Shown: piece after piece, positions 1 through 5,753 of the stretch
How positions within the stretch are numbered: position 1 is the first letter of the stretch
Layout: each line of letters opens with the position of its first letter
NCBI GenBank assembly: GCA_900552085.1
Contig: URYB01000162.1
Span: 1-6,214, forward strand
Direction: 5' to 3'
Length of the DNA: 6,214 bases
Source: an uncultured Lachnobacterium sp.
GTDB lineage: Bacteria; Bacillota; Clostridia; Lachnospirales; Lachnospiraceae
Notes under the pieces: model-generated
Databases searched by the model: none
Told to the model about the DNA's origin: nothing
Seen by the model: only the letters and a program-made list of their open reading frames with translations
Program-made: the position numbers and the translations under genes

Positions 1-75
1 GAGTTCTCTTGAAGTGATGGCAAACGCACGGATGCTTGCATCCGCTGCTGTTGCACGTACGATATAATCTGACAT
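1..75 (-). CDS. hslO: Hsp33 redox-regulated holdase, N-terminal 25 codons (partial)
   Basis: Reading leftward from an ATG at 75-73, the 25 visible codons begin MSDYIVRATAADASIRAFAI and stay open to the window edge. This is the characteristic start of Hsp33, a cytosolic chaperone that is switched on when its C-terminal zinc-binding cysteines are oxidised and that then holds unfolding proteins. The zinc-binding region lies outside the window, so its integrity cannot be judged. The start is supported by AGGAG on the minus strand (87-83), 7 nt before the ATG. The gene follows the methyltransferase stop after only 22 nt and the gap holds little more than this ribosome binding site, so the two genes are probably co-transcribed. 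Identification rests on the N-terminal pattern alone, but that pattern is distinctive. Confidence 0.85.
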   Translation of the reverse strand, partial: MSDYIVRATAADASIRAFAITSREL

Positions 76-97
76 TATCTATCTCCTTTTCCTTTAC

Positions 98-838
98 TTA
101 TTCTTTTCTTCCGATAAAAACAGCTCTCTCACTTTCGGCATGTGCCAGATTTTCGCTGTAATCATCATATATGGCTTCACAGACAAAGCCCGCTTTTTCT
201 AACATGCTCTTTATCTGCTGCAAATCATAGTTTCTCTGGTAATGTGTCTCCGCAAACCTCCGGTACAACCCATCCTCTTCCGGTATAAAAAGCGTAAGAT
301 CATACTCGTTGATACGCTCCTCTTCGTCATAATAATTCTCCCAGATAAAACTTCCATCCTCACGGCTTTCCGCAAAAGTATTCTCTCCGAGCAGCTGCGT
401 GTATTTATAGTCTGTGTTCATATCAAAAAGAAATACCCCGCCGTTCTCAAGATGTTCATATACGCGGACAAATGCTTCCTGCAGTTCCGCTTCGTCCAGA
501 ACATAATTCATGCAGTCACAGGCACTGTATACCGCCCGGACACATCCATCCAGATCCAGCTCCTGCATCTCCTGCAGCAAATACAGGATTTCTTCTTCCC
601 CGGTCTGCGCCAACGCGATCTGAAGCATCTCTGCCGAACGGTCCACGCCGGTCATGTCGTATCCGGCTTTTGCCATAAGACGCGTCAGTTTTCCAGTCCC
701 GCATCCCAGATCGAGCACCGGTCCGTCCTCAATTCCGTATTTCTTTAACACTCTGCATAGAAATGCACACCACTGTTCATATGGAACATTGTCCATGAAC
801 AGATCGTACACCTGCGCAAAACTTGTATAAGCATCCAT
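98..838 (-). CDS. Class I SAM-dependent methyltransferase (YqeM-like)
   Basis: This 246-residue cytosolic protein has a Rossmann-type methyltransferase core. Motif I, the S-adenosylmethionine-binding glycine loop, is VLDLGCGTGKLT at residues 41-52. The acidic residue ending strand beta-2, expected to contact the SAM ribose, is D66 in GVDRS. A motif IV-like segment, SACDCMNYV, lies around 105-113, and strand 5 is GGVFLFDMNT (133-142). The C-terminal half (about 150-246) matches the layout of the YqeM/CypM-like small-molecule methyltransferases of Firmicutes. The substrate cannot be read from the sequence. The ATG start at 838 has GGAGG (849-845 on the minus strand) 6 nt upstream. The gene is first in a unit with hslO, behind its own predicted promoter and a palindrome at the predicted transcript start. 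The fold is confident; the exact role is unknown. Confidence 0.9.
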   Translation of the reverse strand: MDAYTSFAQVYDLFMDNVPYEQWCAFLCRVLKKYGIEDGPVLDLGCGTGKLTRLMAKAGYDMTGVDRSAEMLQIALAQTGEEEILYLLQEMQELDLDGCVRAVYSACDCMNYVLDEAELQEAFVRVYEHLENGGVFLFDMNTDYKYTQLLGENTFAESREDGSFIWENYYDEEERINEYDLTLFIPEEDGLYRRFAETHYQRNYDLQQIKSMLEKAGFVCEAIYDDYSENLAHAESERAVFIGRKE

Positions 839-862
839 ATGCTACCTCCGCTGCGCTACATA

Positions 863-885
863 TCAAGTTTTCATAGAAAACTTGA
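863..885. promoter_or_regulatory. Perfect palindrome at predicted 5' end of the methyltransferase-hslO transcript
   Basis: TCAAGTTTTC (863-872) and GAAAACTTGA (876-885) are exact reverse complements separated by ATA, giving a 10-bp stem with a 3-nt loop. The element lies just downstream of the predicted minus-strand -10 box, so it overlaps the expected transcription start near 883. It also lies upstream of the GGAGG ribosome binding site at 849-845. No run of T follows it on the minus strand and no plus-strand gene ends before it, so it is unlikely to be a terminator. It could be a repressor operator, or an RNA hairpin that protects the 5' end. The repeat is directly visible; the role is inferred. 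Confidence 0.6.
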
Positions 886-889
886 CACA

Positions 890-919
890 ATTATTTTTAC
901 GCTTACCTAATACTATCAA
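890..919 (-). promoter_or_regulatory. Predicted sigma-A promoter for methyltransferase-hslO
   Basis: On the minus strand TTGATA (919-914) is followed after 18 nt by AATAAT (895-890). Each box is one base from the sigma-A consensus. Transcription would start near 883, inside the palindrome, leaving a leader of about 45 nt. A weaker overlapping alternative is TTGCTT with TAGTAT at 17 nt spacing, slightly further upstream. Confidence 0.55.
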
Positions 920-940
920 TTTATCCGCATAAAAGCAAGG

Positions 941-969
941 TTGATTATTCATCCGGAAACCTTTATACT
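941..969 (+). promoter_or_regulatory. Predicted sigma-A promoter for the two-TM membrane protein gene
   Basis: TTGATT (941-946), a 17-nt spacer and TATACT (964-969) form a good vegetative promoter. It precedes AAAGGAG (987-993) and the ATG at 1002, giving a leader of about 25 nt. It is divergent from the methyltransferase promoter and does not overlap it. Confidence 0.65.
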
Positions 970-1001
970 CTAGGTATGTAATATCCAAAGGAGTTTTATT
1001 A

Positions 1002-2045
1002 ATGACCGACAATTACGAACATTATATCACACGAAATATCAAAGCCTTTTATAAAAGACGGCTTTTTTCTCCCATTATATATCTGCTTCTGCTTGCAGTT
1101 TTATGGCTGGTATTTCCTCTTGGAGACATGCTCCGGCCACACACACTGAAAGCGGATGAAACACTACAGAATTCGTATCAGGATAAGAACCGCTATGTGC
1201 GCACAACCTTTTATGATCTGCGCTTTACCGGCTATACCAGCGAATCACATGGTCAGACACGCGGTTACTTTTATTATACCATTCGGGACAAGCAGTGCGA
1301 AATCGTTCTGCTCAGCCCGAATACCTGTGAGGAAGGTCTCCCAGCGATTGATTCTCTCCATGTCACCGGACGTATCGTACAGGGACAGGAAACGTATCAG
1401 ACTCTTCTGTCCAATCTCTCCGATGATTTAGACTGGACATCCGATGGTATCAACAGCCAGCTGAATGCTTACTATTTCAGTGAGCCGGCTTATCATCGCT
1501 ATGTCACGACCTTTTTGTTCATTGTCTATTTTGGAACAATGATCTATTCTGCTCTGTATCTGCTGACCTGCCTGTTATTCATCCGGTTCCCGGTGCTGTC
1601 ACCGCCATGCCAGAACCTGATTATTTTCGGGCATCCGTCCCAGATGCTTGCAGAAGCCGAAGAAGAACTTGCCACTCTGCCGCAGCTTGCAACGGAGGAC
1701 ATGTTTATCACAGAGCATTATTTTATTATGACATCGCCTTACGGCAATGCCATCATTCCGATTCATGAAATTTTGTGGATTTACAAATATTCCACACTCC
1801 ACAAATTTCTGTGGTATCATTTTAATATTTCTTATACGATGCATATTATCGGAAACAAGCATCTGTATGTCCATTGTCCAAAGAATACCAAATCCGATAT
1901 CGATGGAATCATGGATTACCTGGCCGAAGCCAATCATAATATTCTCGTGGGATTCAGCGAAGAAAATCGCTTAAAAGTTGAGGCGGTACAGGGCAAACCT
2001 CTTCATATTGAAAAGTTCTATGCCCTGCTCCGCCGGAAAGTCTGA
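1002..2045 (+). CDS. Two-TM membrane protein of unknown function
   Basis: I do not recognise a function for this 347-residue protein. It has a basic N-terminus (KAFYKRR, 14-20) followed by a hydrophobic span at about 22-41, and a second span at about 168-194. The positive-inside rule therefore predicts a cytoplasmic N-terminus, an outside domain (42-167) and a cytoplasmic C-terminal domain (195-347). The outside domain is rich in beta-like strands, including a VTGRIV segment (121-126) resembling OB-type barrels. The inside domain has an ITEHYFIM...AIIPIHEILWIYKY pattern (236-263) resembling bacterial PH-like (bPH/YcxB-type) domains; both readings are inferences. From memory, and unverified, it may belong to the Lachnospiraceae family labelled DUF6709. 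The ATG at 1002 has AAAGGAG 8 nt upstream. The gene stands alone on its strand, with its stop 3 nt from the convergent mraY stop. Confidence 0.85.
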   Translation: MTDNYEHYITRNIKAFYKRRLFSPIIYLLLLAVLWLVFPLGDMLRPHTLKADETLQNSYQDKNRYVRTTFYDLRFTGYTSESHGQTRGYFYYTIRDKQCEIVLLSPNTCEEGLPAIDSLHVTGRIVQGQETYQTLLSNLSDDLDWTSDGINSQLNAYYFSEPAYHRYVTTFLFIVYFGTMIYSALYLLTCLLFIRFPVLSPPCQNLIIFGHPSQMLAEAEEELATLPQLATEDMFITEHYFIMTSPYGNAIIPIHEILWIYKYSTLHKFLWYHFNISYTMHIIGNKHLYVHCPKNTKSDIDGIMDYLAEANHNILVGFSEENRLKVEAVQGKPLHIEKFYALLRRKV

Positions 2046-2048
2046 CTG

Positions 2049-3011
2049 TTAGATCATTACCAGATATACAGCAGCCATTGAAATGACAATCTGAATAATT
2101 GCAAAGCGGAATACAACCTGTGCGTTGGACCAGCCGCTTTTCTTACGAACGTGATCATGAATTGGAGTGGTCACGTTCTTTAATATATGAATCTTTAAGA
2201 AACGAAGCAGCGAAACCTTGATCAGGCCAAGTCCTCCATCTACGATCAGAACGGCTGCAACGAGTAAGTACATAAGCGGACTGTGCATCTTTAACACTGC
2301 GATTGCAATAAAAATTCCCATCGCACGCGAACCTGCATCTCCCATAAGAAGCTTGCTTGGTGTAGCATTGTACCACAGATATCCTAACAGACATACACAG
2401 AATAACAAAATGCAGTAATTGAAACCATCTTCGATTCCAAGTATATTGTCCAAAATGAAAACGGTCATCAGTGTAATGATCGTCAGCGTACCGGAAAGTC
2501 CGTCAACACCATCGGAACAATTTGTAACATTGATGGATGCCCATACAAGAATAACGGTAAGAATTCCAAATAAAACAGGTGGAATCGCTACTGTTGTTCC
2601 GAAAATTGCAAGTGTGATCGTGCTTGAATTGTAGTGTAAGAATACAAGTGCCACAACAATTGCCACTGCAAAATCCAGAAATCCTTTTAAGTACTCTCCC
2701 CATGGCTTATCTGCCGCATCGTCAAAAAATCCTGTAAACATTTCAATAACGATCAGCACCAGATAAATGGCTATCTCTATATTGATCTGTGCAAAAACTA
2801 CTGCTGCAACCACAAACGTAAGAACAAAAATAATTCCTGCGCCTCTTGGTTTACCGGCCGAGAGCTTTCCATCATGGGCGAACTGACGTCCCATATCCTT
2901 TGGCAGGTATTGATTCAGTTTTGCAATTGCAATGCAGGTGGCTGCAAATGCAAATATAATTCCAATAAATGCAATCACAGCATACTCATAGTTTCCTAAT
3001 AAGTGTATCAT
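2049..3011 (-). CDS. mraY: MraY-family phospho-N-acetylmuramoyl-pentapeptide transferase, divergent
   Basis: This 320-residue polytopic membrane protein has about ten hydrophobic spans. Family motifs appear in order: GKPRGAGI (53-60, in place of the usual GxPTMGG), the aspartate pair in GFFDDA (94-99), NVTNCSDGVDGL (161-172; compare NAVNLTDGLDGL), LLMGDAGS (221-228, D225) and PIHDHVRKKSGW (283-294, where classical MraY has PIHHH). MraY transfers phospho-MurNAc-pentapeptide from UDP to undecaprenyl phosphate, making lipid I for peptidoglycan. D97/D98, D167/D170 and D225 correspond to the conserved acidic residues of the active site. Length is normal for Firmicutes, but the loop after DD is several residues shorter than in Bacillus MraY and the third-loop HHH is HDH. 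No cell-wall cluster genes flank it, so it may be a relocated MraY, a paralogue, or an enzyme for another UDP-sugar. AGGAGG (3022-3017) lies 5 nt before the ATG. Confidence 0.85.
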   Translation of the reverse strand: MIHLLGNYEYAVIAFIGIIFAFAATCIAIAKLNQYLPKDMGRQFAHDGKLSAGKPRGAGIIFVLTFVVAAVVFAQINIEIAIYLVLIVIEMFTGFFDDAADKPWGEYLKGFLDFAVAIVVALVFLHYNSSTITLAIFGTTVAIPPVLFGILTVILVWASINVTNCSDGVDGLSGTLTIITLMTVFILDNILGIEDGFNYCILLFCVCLLGYLWYNATPSKLLMGDAGSRAMGIFIAIAVLKMHSPLMYLLVAAVLIVDGGLGLIKVSLLRFLKIHILKNVTTPIHDHVRKKSGWSNAQVVFRFAIIQIVISMAAVYLVMI

Positions 3012-3038
3012 GTTTTCCTCCTGGTTTATTGTATTGTG

Positions 3039-3065
3039 AAAAAAGCAGAACCCGCTTCTGCTTTT
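3039..3065 (-). terminator. Terminator-like hairpin in the mraY leader (possible attenuator)
   Basis: On the minus strand AAAAGCAGAA (3065-3056) pairs exactly with TTCTGCTTTT (3050-3041) across the loop GCGGG. The second arm runs into a total of six T (3044-3039). This is the shape of an intrinsic terminator oriented toward mraY, but no minus-strand gene ends here: it sits between the predicted mraY promoter and the mraY ribosome binding site. It may reduce transcription into mraY or serve as a 5'-end hairpin. On the plus strand the same element has a run of only four T and no gene upstream, so it is less likely to act there. Confidence 0.55.
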
Positions 3066-3077
3066 GACCCGTGTATC

Positions 3078-3106
3078 ATTATATTCGTCCCATATAAAAA
3101 AGTAAA
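3078..3106 (-). promoter_or_regulatory. Predicted sigma-A promoter for mraY
   Basis: On the minus strand TTTACT (3106-3101), a 17-nt spacer and a perfect TATAAT (3083-3078) precede mraY. The start would fall near 3072, so the terminator-like hairpin would begin about 8 nt into the transcript. The -35 box is modest (4 of 6 matches), while the -10 box is exact. Confidence 0.55.
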
Positions 3107-3114
3107 GATTTTGC

Positions 3115-3142
3115 TTGCAATTTCATTGGAATGTGTTATTAT
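3115..3142 (+). promoter_or_regulatory. Predicted sigma-A promoter for the aldolase-like gene
   Basis: TTGCAA (3115-3120), a 16-nt spacer and TATTAT (3137-3142) form a plausible promoter. An overlapping -10 candidate, TATACT, lies at 3142-3147 but has no well-spaced -35. Either choice places the transcript start at about 3149-3154, immediately before or within the tandem octamers. The promoter is divergent from, and closely abuts, the mraY promoter. Confidence 0.45.
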
Positions 3143-3152
3143 ATACTCACAC

Positions 3153-3176
3153 GCGTTAAGGCGTTAAAGTGTTAAA
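3153..3176 (+). repeat. Three tandem octamers at the predicted transcript start
   Basis: GCGTTAAG, GCGTTAAA and GTGTTAAA follow one another without gaps, each differing from the next by one base. They lie between the predicted -10 region and the AAGGAGG ribosome binding site (3191-3197) of the aldolase-like gene. The repeat is directly visible; whether it binds a protein, affects the RNA leader or is neutral cannot be told. Confidence 0.6.
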
Positions 3177-3206
3177 TAATCAATTTACCTAAGGAGGAAA
3201 ACAAAA

Positions 3207-4178
3207 ATGGCTCAAAAGGGAGACTTAATGACAGCACGTTCCGATATTCGAGTATTGGACGCAACCATTCGTGACGGAGGACTTGTAAACAACTTTATGT
3301 TCTCCGACGATTTTATCAATGCACTGTATCGTACCAACGTAAAGGCAGGCGTTGATTATATGGAATTTGGATATAAGGCTTCCAAGGAGTTATTTGATGT
3401 AAATAAATTTGGCAAGTGGAAATTCTGTGATGAAGAGGATATTCGTGCGATCGTTGGCGACAACAATTCCGACATGAAAATCTCTGTTATGGCAGACGTC
3501 GGACGTTGCGATTACAAAAAGGACATCATTGACAGTAAAGACAGTGTCATCGATATGGTCCGTGTCGCTACTTACGTGCATCAGATGCCTGCTGCAATTG
3601 AAATGATCGAGGATGCAAAGGCAAAGGGATACGAAGTAACCTGTAACATTATGGCAATCTCCAACGCAAAGGAAGCGGATATTGATCAGGCACTTGAGAT
3701 GGTAGGAAAAAGCAGTGCCGACGGCATCTACATCGTAGACAGTTACGGCTCTCTCTACCCGGAACAGATCCGTGTGATTGCTGACAAATATACCGAACTT
3801 GGAGAAACATACGGAAAATACATTGGTATGCATGCACACAACAATCAGCAGCTTGCCTTCGCCAACACCATTGAAGCAGCATCCCGCGGTGTCAGCCTGT
3901 TAGACGCAACCATGATGTCCATGGGACGTGGTGCCGGCAACTGTGCAATGGAACTGTTGCTTAGCTTCTTAAAAAATCCAAAATACAATATCTTCCCGGT
4001 TCTTAAATTCTTAGAGGATTACATGCTTCCTCTGAAAGAAAGCGGAGCTGTATGGGGTTACGATATTCCGTATCTTCTGACCGGACGTTTAAATCAGCAT
4101 CCATCCGCTGCAATTGATTTCAGCAAAGAAAAACGCAGTGATTACGCAGATTTCTATACTGATCTCTTAGACAAGTAA
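3207..4178 (+). CDS. DRE-TIM aldolase-like enzyme (4-hydroxy-2-oxovalerate aldolase / HMGL-like)
   Basis: This 323-residue cytosolic protein fits a single TIM barrel of the HMG-CoA lyase-like (DRE-TIM metallolyase) superfamily. The signature at strand 1 is LDATIRDGG (17-25), with D18, R22 and D23 as the expected metal and catalytic residues. FGYK (54-57) follows, then DSYGSLYP (178-185), the metal-binding HAHNN (209-213) and a glycine loop MGRGAGN (239-245) resembling the GxGAGN of MhpE/DmpG aldolases. It lacks the usual C-terminal extension by which DmpG contacts its acylating dehydrogenase partner, and no such partner is nearby, so a classical catabolic role is doubtful. LeuA-type regulatory domains are also absent. 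The substrate is unknown. AAGGAGG (3191-3197) lies 9 nt before the ATG; a second in-frame ATG at 3228, with a weaker site, would remove 7 residues. The gene is monocistronic and ends at a strong terminator. Confidence 0.85.
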   Translation: MAQKGDLMTARSDIRVLDATIRDGGLVNNFMFSDDFINALYRTNVKAGVDYMEFGYKASKELFDVNKFGKWKFCDEEDIRAIVGDNNSDMKISVMADVGRCDYKKDIIDSKDSVIDMVRVATYVHQMPAAIEMIEDAKAKGYEVTCNIMAISNAKEADIDQALEMVGKSSADGIYIVDSYGSLYPEQIRVIADKYTELGETYGKYIGMHAHNNQQLAFANTIEAASRGVSLLDATMMSMGRGAGNCAMELLLSFLKNPKYNIFPVLKFLEDYMLPLKESGAVWGYDIPYLLTGRLNQHPSAAIDFSKEKRSDYADFYTDLLDK

Positions 4179-4189
4179 AAAAGCAAAAC

Positions 4190-4235
4190 AAAGCCGCTGT
4201 ATGATTCGAAACTTTAAATCATACAACGGCTTTTC
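4190..4235. terminator. Bidirectional intrinsic terminator between the aldolase-like gene and fliB
   Basis: Bases 4190-4206 and 4217-4233 form a 17-bp stem with one C-A mismatch and a 10-nt loop. On the plus strand the GC part of the stem ends CGGC followed by TTTTC. On the minus strand it ends GCGGC followed by TTTGTTTTGCTTTTTT. It starts 12 nt after the aldolase-like stop and abuts the fliB stop (4238-4236), so it serves both convergent genes. Confidence 0.9.
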
Positions 4236-5402
4236 TTATATCTGTCTGCAAAGTGCATCCACCCTTGCTATCTCTTCCATCATACACATTTCTTTGAGTT
4301 CTTCTGCATTCCCCTCGGAATGTTCTACTTCCTTGGAGAAAATACGTGCCACATCAATGCGGTCAAACATCGTAAATCTGCCACCATTGCGCTGGTATCG
4401 CGCAGCATCCATGTCCCGCACAACCAGTGTTGCCACCACGATCATTTTGGCATAGGACAGAATATCAAAATCATACACTGCATTCATCAAATAACGATAT
4501 ACAAAATAGACGAGCAAATGCTCATATCCCAATTCGGAATAATCGGAAGAATTCAGATACTCCGAAAGAACTTTTTCATAGGTATCTTCCTGATACAGCT
4601 TTTCAAACTCTGCTTTTGTGTTGATCCATTCCTCATCAAGTTCTTCCATATCGAGGAAAATTTCAAAACGGTCACAGAAATCTTCATAAGAAAGGTTCCG
4701 CTCAGGCTGTTTTTTGCCTTCTACGTTCTTTTGTTCCCACTCATGAATCTCACGGTCTGCATCTTCATTTCTCCAACGCGCAAGAATGGTCGTATCATCC
4801 TTTGCCTGTGAAAAATTAACAATCGTCTGTACTCTGTCACACCATGCAAGGAACTCCCGCATCCGCTGGGTAACCGGAAGCTCCCGATTCTGCAGGATTG
4901 CCACTGCTTCCTGTTGCACCCATTCAAAAAATGCCACATAAGCCGGATCATCCTCACCATCATCGCAGTCTCCCGGAAGTTCGATATCGATCAACTTCTC
5001 CGGATTGCTGCGTTCAAACAGGATTCGGCCAACTTCCTCACAGGAAAGGCTTAACGCTTTCTGTTCTACATTTCCATAAATAATAGAAAAACGAGGATAC
5101 TCTGTGCATACTTCACACAGTGCCTCCTCTCCCAATGCCGTATACAGGTCACAGAGATTGTTATCATTTAACATCGCGCAACGCTTGTTGCCTTTTAATT
5201 TGAAACGATAACCACATCCATCCTCATCATCGGCCTCATAGATACTTTCTTTCAGCCGCTTGCTGAATGGACCTTCCACACTGTTGTAATATGCGTAAGA
5301 ATCCTCATCAATATCAATCTCCCATCCCGCACAGCAGCTGTCCTTGCAGCGGCTGGCGATACAGGAAAATTCGTCGTAGTATTCAGGTACACGTAAAATC
5401 AC
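4236..5402 (-). CDS. fliB: FliB-family flagellin lysine N-methylase homologue
   Basis: This 388-residue cytosolic protein carries the cysteine signature of the FliB family. C14, C19, C23 and C24 lie in the N-terminal CIASRCKDSCCAGWEIDID segment, followed by C63, C75 (RCAML), C84 (LCDLY), C96 and C99 (LCEVCTEYPR, 95-104) and C121 (LSCEE). FliB adds methyl groups to surface lysines of flagellin, and the cysteines are thought to hold an iron-sulfur cluster used with SAM. The C-terminal 260 residues are helical and poorly defined. The start is GTG, fixed by an in-frame TGA seven codons upstream. That GTG overlaps the TGA of the preceding small gene as GTGA, with only a weak GAGAGG site, so translation is probably coupled. 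No flagellar gene is in view, so the substrate may not be flagellin. The family call is strong; the substrate is uncertain. Confidence 0.85.
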   Translation of the reverse strand: MILRVPEYYDEFSCIASRCKDSCCAGWEIDIDEDSYAYYNSVEGPFSKRLKESIYEADDEDGCGYRFKLKGNKRCAMLNDNNLCDLYTALGEEALCEVCTEYPRFSIIYGNVEQKALSLSCEEVGRILFERSNPEKLIDIELPGDCDDGEDDPAYVAFFEWVQQEAVAILQNRELPVTQRMREFLAWCDRVQTIVNFSQAKDDTTILARWRNEDADREIHEWEQKNVEGKKQPERNLSYEDFCDRFEIFLDMEELDEEWINTKAEFEKLYQEDTYEKVLSEYLNSSDYSELGYEHLLVYFVYRYLMNAVYDFDILSYAKMIVVATLVVRDMDAARYQRNGGRFTMFDRIDVARIFSKEVEHSEGNAEELKEMCMMEEIARVDALCRQI

Positions 5403-5725
5403 GATGCCTGCCTCTCTTTCTCATCCTCATCCCGTCTTTTCATTCGTTTGGCTTCTATTGCCTCCCAATCCGGATCTTCTGTTCCTTTGAAATGATTATA
5501 AGCAATGTATCCAATACACCAGATCAGTCCGGTCATTGTTGTAGAAAACAAAATTTTGATTGCACAGGCAATCACAAGTGTTGCACTGAGTTCCCCGTTG
5601 ACCGCGGCTACATAAAGCATCCGCAGAGGAATCAGAAGCATTTTCCACAGACCAAAATAGACAGAACAAACCACGCCAATGATATAGCAGACAAAACCAA
5701 TCATTTTGTTTACTTGCTTTTTCAT
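5399..5725 (-). CDS. Small two-TM membrane protein of unknown function
   Basis: I do not recognise this protein. It has a short basic N-terminus, a hydrophobic span at about residues 8-29 and another at about 47-77, then a strongly charged tail (WEAIEAKRMKRRDEDEKE) predicted to lie in the cytoplasm. I place the start at the ATG at 5725-5723 (108 residues) because AGGAG (5738-5734) lies 8 nt before it. An in-frame GTG at 5734 would add three residues (111 in all), but it shares its first base with that ribosome binding site and is therefore unlikely. The gene begins 28 nt after nrdG ends, and its TGA overlaps the fliB GTG by 4 bases, so it sits inside a nrdG-fliB operon. A structural or scaffold role is possible but nothing in the sequence shows it. 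Confidence 0.75.
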   Translation of the reverse strand: MKKQVNKMIGFVCYIIGVVCSVYFGLWKMLLIPLRMLYVAAVNGELSATLVIACAIKILFSTTMTGLIWCIGYIAYNHFKGTEDPDWEAIEAKRMKRRDEDEKERQAS

Positions 5726-5753
5726 TTGATTCACTCCTCTTTCCCGATCAATT

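Noticed and set aside
242..748. Plus-strand open frame of 168 codons opposite the methyltransferase
   Set aside because: It lies wholly antisense to a gene with clear methyltransferase motifs, has no ribosome binding site, and its product shows no domain-like pattern.
882..887. Exact TTGACA on the plus strand as a -35 box
   Set aside because: No -10 box lies at 16-18 nt; the nearest, TAATAC, is at 20 nt, and the hexamer is explained by the palindrome arm. The promoter at 941-969 is better placed.
1599..1937. Minus-strand open frame of 112 codons inside the two-TM protein gene
   Set aside because: It has no ribosome binding site and is antisense to a gene with a good promoter and start site.
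3153..3176. Octamer repeats as a CRISPR array or mobile-element end
   Set aside because: The units are only 8 bp with no spacers, and no cas gene, transposase or flanking inverted repeat is present.
4320..4811. Plus-strand open frame of 163 codons inside fliB
   Set aside because: It is a shadow of fliB, whose cysteine motifs and family match lie on the minus strand.
5732..5734. GTG as the start of the small membrane protein
   Set aside because: It overlaps the AGGAG ribosome binding site, while the ATG at 5725-5723 has ideal 8-nt spacing.
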